DNA of 8,005 bases from Caldilineaceae bacterium (lineage in GTDB: Bacteria > Chloroflexota > Anaerolineae > Caldilineales > Caldilineaceae), in assembly GCA_020634815.1 (NCBI GenBank), contig JACKBA010000064.1:1-8005 (forward strand). Reading direction: 5' to 3'. Under the pieces are notes generated by a model. It worked only from the letters and a program-made list of their open reading frames with translations. It was not told the origin of the DNA and made no database searches. Of the stretch, positions 6,744 through 8,005 are shown piece after piece; position 1 is the stretch's first letter; every line of letters starts with the position of its first letter. Made by a program: the position numbers and the translations under genes.

Positions 6744-7281
6744 AACAAGCAGCCCAGGCGAGAGCCGTCTCATCATCCGCCGGAGTGGCGCCGACACCTC
6801 CGGCGCCCTGCTCGAAATGGAAGCTCGTTACCCTCCGCACTCGCCGCAGCCGCCTGCCCACTACCATCCCTATCAGGAGGAGCACTTCCAGGTGCTGTCC
6901 GGAACCTTCCGCACCAGGATCGGCGGCGCCGAACGCACCTACGCGGCGGGTGAGTCGTTCACGGTGCCGGCCAATACGCCCCACTGGATGCACAACGTCG
7001 GTGACGGGGAGGGCCGGCTCTTGTGGCAGGTTCGCCCGGCGCTGCGGACGCAGGCGTTCTTGGAGACCATGTGGAGCCTGGCAGCGGACGGCAAAACCAA
7101 CACCGGCGGCGTTCCCAACCTGCTGCACCTTGCGGTCATTCTGCGCGAATATCGCGACGAGTTTCGCGCTGCCAGCCCGCCCTACGCCGCGCAACGCATC
7201 CTCTTTGGCATCCTGGCGCCGATTGGCCGGCTGGCCGGTTATCGCCCCAGATACGACCGCACCGGCAAGGAGACATCGTGA
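6733..7281 (+). CDS. Cupin-domain protein inserted between kinase and response regulator
   Basis: This 182-residue protein has a complete single cupin barrel. Motif 1 gives His43, His45 and Glu50 (HYHPYQEEHFQVLSG); motif 2, GESFTVPANTPHWMHN (73-88), gives His84. These form a normal cupin metal site. After the barrel, residues 104-170 form a helical tail (FLETMWSLAADGKTN..., then ILFGILAPIGRLAGY, weakly hydrophobic and amphipathic), seen in a family of cupins I recognise but cannot name. ATG 6733 is chosen because GGAG (6716-6719) precedes it and the kinase stop is at 6741-6743, giving an 11-bp overlap. A GTG at 6712 would add seven residues. The end overlaps the regulator start by one base, so expression is coupled to both signalling genes. 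It may be an enzyme, a ligand-binding sensor partner or a regulated effector; the sequence does not decide. Confidence 0.87.
   Translation: MSGETSSPGESRLIIRRSGADTSGALLEMEARYPPHSPQPPAHYHPYQEEHFQVLSGTFRTRIGGAERTYAAGESFTVPANTPHWMHNVGDGEGRLLWQVRPALRTQAFLETMWSLAADGKTNTGGVPNLLHLAVILREYRDEFRAASPPYAAQRILFGILAPIGRLAGYRPRYDRTGKETS
7267..7272 (+). promoter_or_regulatory. Shine-Dalgarno AAGGAG of the response regulator
   Basis: AAGGAG lies 8 nt before ATG 7281 and inside the cupin gene's last codons. It favours ATG 7281 over the in-frame GTG 7278, which would be only 5 nt away. Confidence 0.75.
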
Positions 7282-7937
7282 TGGAAGAGAGCAAGACAGA
7301 GCTGCGCGTGCTCATCGTCGACGATCATCAGCTTTTCCGCGACGGCGTGAAGGCGCTGCTCCTGGCCGCCCCCGACATTGAGGTTGCGGGAGAGGCGGCC
7401 ACCGGCCGGGAAGCCATCAGCCTGGCGGGCCGGCTCCAGCCCGACATCGTTTTGATGGACTTGCAGATGCCCGACATGGACGGCATCCAGGCAACGCGCC
7501 AGATCCTGGCGACGTATCCGCAGATCAACATCCTGATGGTGACCATGTTCGAGGACGACCAGTCGGTCTTCGCCGCCATGCGCGCCGGCGCGCGCGGCTA
7601 CGTGCTCAAAGGCGCCAGGCACGACGAGATGTTGCGCGCCATCCGCGCCGTCGGGAGCGGCGAAGCCATCTTCAGCCCCAGCATCGCCAGCCGCATGATG
7701 GACTTCTTTGCGAGCAGCCGCGCCACGACAACAGAGACGATCTTTCCCGATCTGACCGAGCGAGAGCGGGAAGTCCTCTCGTTGATGACACGCGGCCAGT
7801 CAAACACGGAGATCGCCGATGCCTTGACGATCAGCGTCAAGACGGTGCGCAATCACGTCTCCAACATCTTCAGCAAGCTACAGGTAGCCGACCGTGCGCA
7901 GGCCGTTCTGCGCGCCCGCGACGCCGGCCTCGGTTGA
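7281..7937 (+). CDS. NarL/LuxR-family response regulator
   Basis: This 218-residue protein is the usual length for the family. The receiver domain (about 8-125) has the acidic pair Asp14/Asp15, phosphoacceptor Asp60 (VLMDLQMP), Thr88 and Lys110. The C-terminal LuxR/GerE helix-turn-helix lies at about 158-202 (LTEREREVLSLMTRGQSNTEIA..., then VKTVRNHVSNIFSKL). It should bind DNA as a dimer when phosphorylated by the kinase encoded upstream. ATG 7281 overlaps the cupin stop TGA 7279-7281 by one base. The gene ends at 7937, and the -35 box of the next promoter starts inside its stop codon. A natural but untested target is that downstream gene or the operon itself. All catalytic residues are intact. 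Confidence 0.95.
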   Translation: MEESKTELRVLIVDDHQLFRDGVKALLLAAPDIEVAGEAATGREAISLAGRLQPDIVLMDLQMPDMDGIQATRQILATYPQINILMVTMFEDDQSVFAAMRAGARGYVLKGARHDEMLRAIRAVGSGEAIFSPSIASRMMDFFASSRATTTETIFPDLTEREREVLSLMTRGQSNTEIADALTISVKTVRNHVSNIFSKLQVADRAQAVLRARDAGLG

Positions 7938-7962
7938 CAATCCTCCCCGACGGCACTATGCT
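7934..7962 (+). promoter_or_regulatory. Sigma-70-type promoter overlapping the regulator stop codon
   Basis: An exact TTGACA (7934-7939) and TATGCT (7957-7962; 4/6 to TATAAT) are 17 bp apart. Transcription would begin near 7969, leaving about a 30-nt leader with AGGAG at 7988-7992 before ATG 8001. The -35 box uses the TGA of the regulator gene, so the downstream gene has its own promoter. Confidence 0.62.
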
Positions 7963-8000
7963 TGCGCGCCACGACAAACGGGGAGACAGGAGACAGTTCC

Positions 8001-8005
8001 ATGCA
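8001..8005 (+). CDS. Start of a further gene, body outside the window
   Basis: ATG 8001 lies 8 nt after AGGAG (7988-7992) and about 30 bp after the predicted transcription start of the preceding promoter. Only five bases of the coding region are visible, so nothing can be said about the product. Confidence 0.5.

Noticed and set aside
5138..7381. 747-codon open frame on the + strand in another frame across the kinase and cupin genes
   Set aside because: The translation is Arg/Ala/Pro-rich with no motif and overlaps three genes with intact catalytic motifs. It is a by-product of high third-position GC.
7944..7984. TCCCCG...CGGGGA inverted repeat after the response regulator
   Set aside because: The 6-bp stem has a 29-nt loop containing the -10 box, so it is unlikely to be a terminator.

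Overview
The window is an 8 kb, mostly GC-rich stretch of bacterial chromosome. All supportable genes are on the + strand, in short, closely spaced transcription units. The sensor kinase pairs a many-pass membrane input region with a GAF-like segment and a HisKA_3-type core. That design, the motif RYRLWEIDLIINRTLVYG and the style of the diheme cytochrome and cupin resemble proteins I associate with Chloroflexota (Anaerolineae/Caldilineae-like). This lineage call is recalled resemblance, not a search result. No tRNA, rRNA, CRISPR array, insertion sequence or phage gene was recognised.

Left part (1-2478): the C-terminal end of a C39-like cysteine peptidase-fold protein enters from the left edge and is visibly less GC-rich than the rest. 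It is followed by a fructosamine/ketosamine-3-kinase-family gene, a HAD-superfamily sugar-phosphatase-like gene and a VOC (glyoxalase-fold) gene. Spacing is 54 bp between kinase and HAD gene and 25 bp between HAD and VOC genes, so they may be one operon. A reasonable but unproven reading is a sugar/carbonyl damage-repair or sugar-phosphate housekeeping group.

Middle part (2479-4670): a 223 bp gap holds a strong hairpin, a possible 24-codon ORF and a weak promoter. Then come a membrane-anchored diheme cytochrome c with a near-perfect Shine-Dalgarno sequence and an NmrA-type NAD(P)-binding protein. The 49 bp between these two genes carry two small palindromes. A GC-rich hairpin straddles the NmrA stop codon and could end that unit.

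Right part (4633-8005): a consensus-like sigma-70-type promoter ends about 10 bp before the ATG of a 690-residue membrane histidine kinase, suggesting a leaderless or nearly leaderless mRNA. The kinase gene overlaps a small cupin gene, which overlaps a NarL/LuxR-type response regulator gene by one base. Kinase, cupin and regulator are therefore very probably one coupled operon, with the cupin as an unusual third partner. A second promoter (TTGACA, 17 bp, TATGCT) begins inside the regulator's stop codon and drives a gene whose ATG is at 8001 and whose body lies outside the window.
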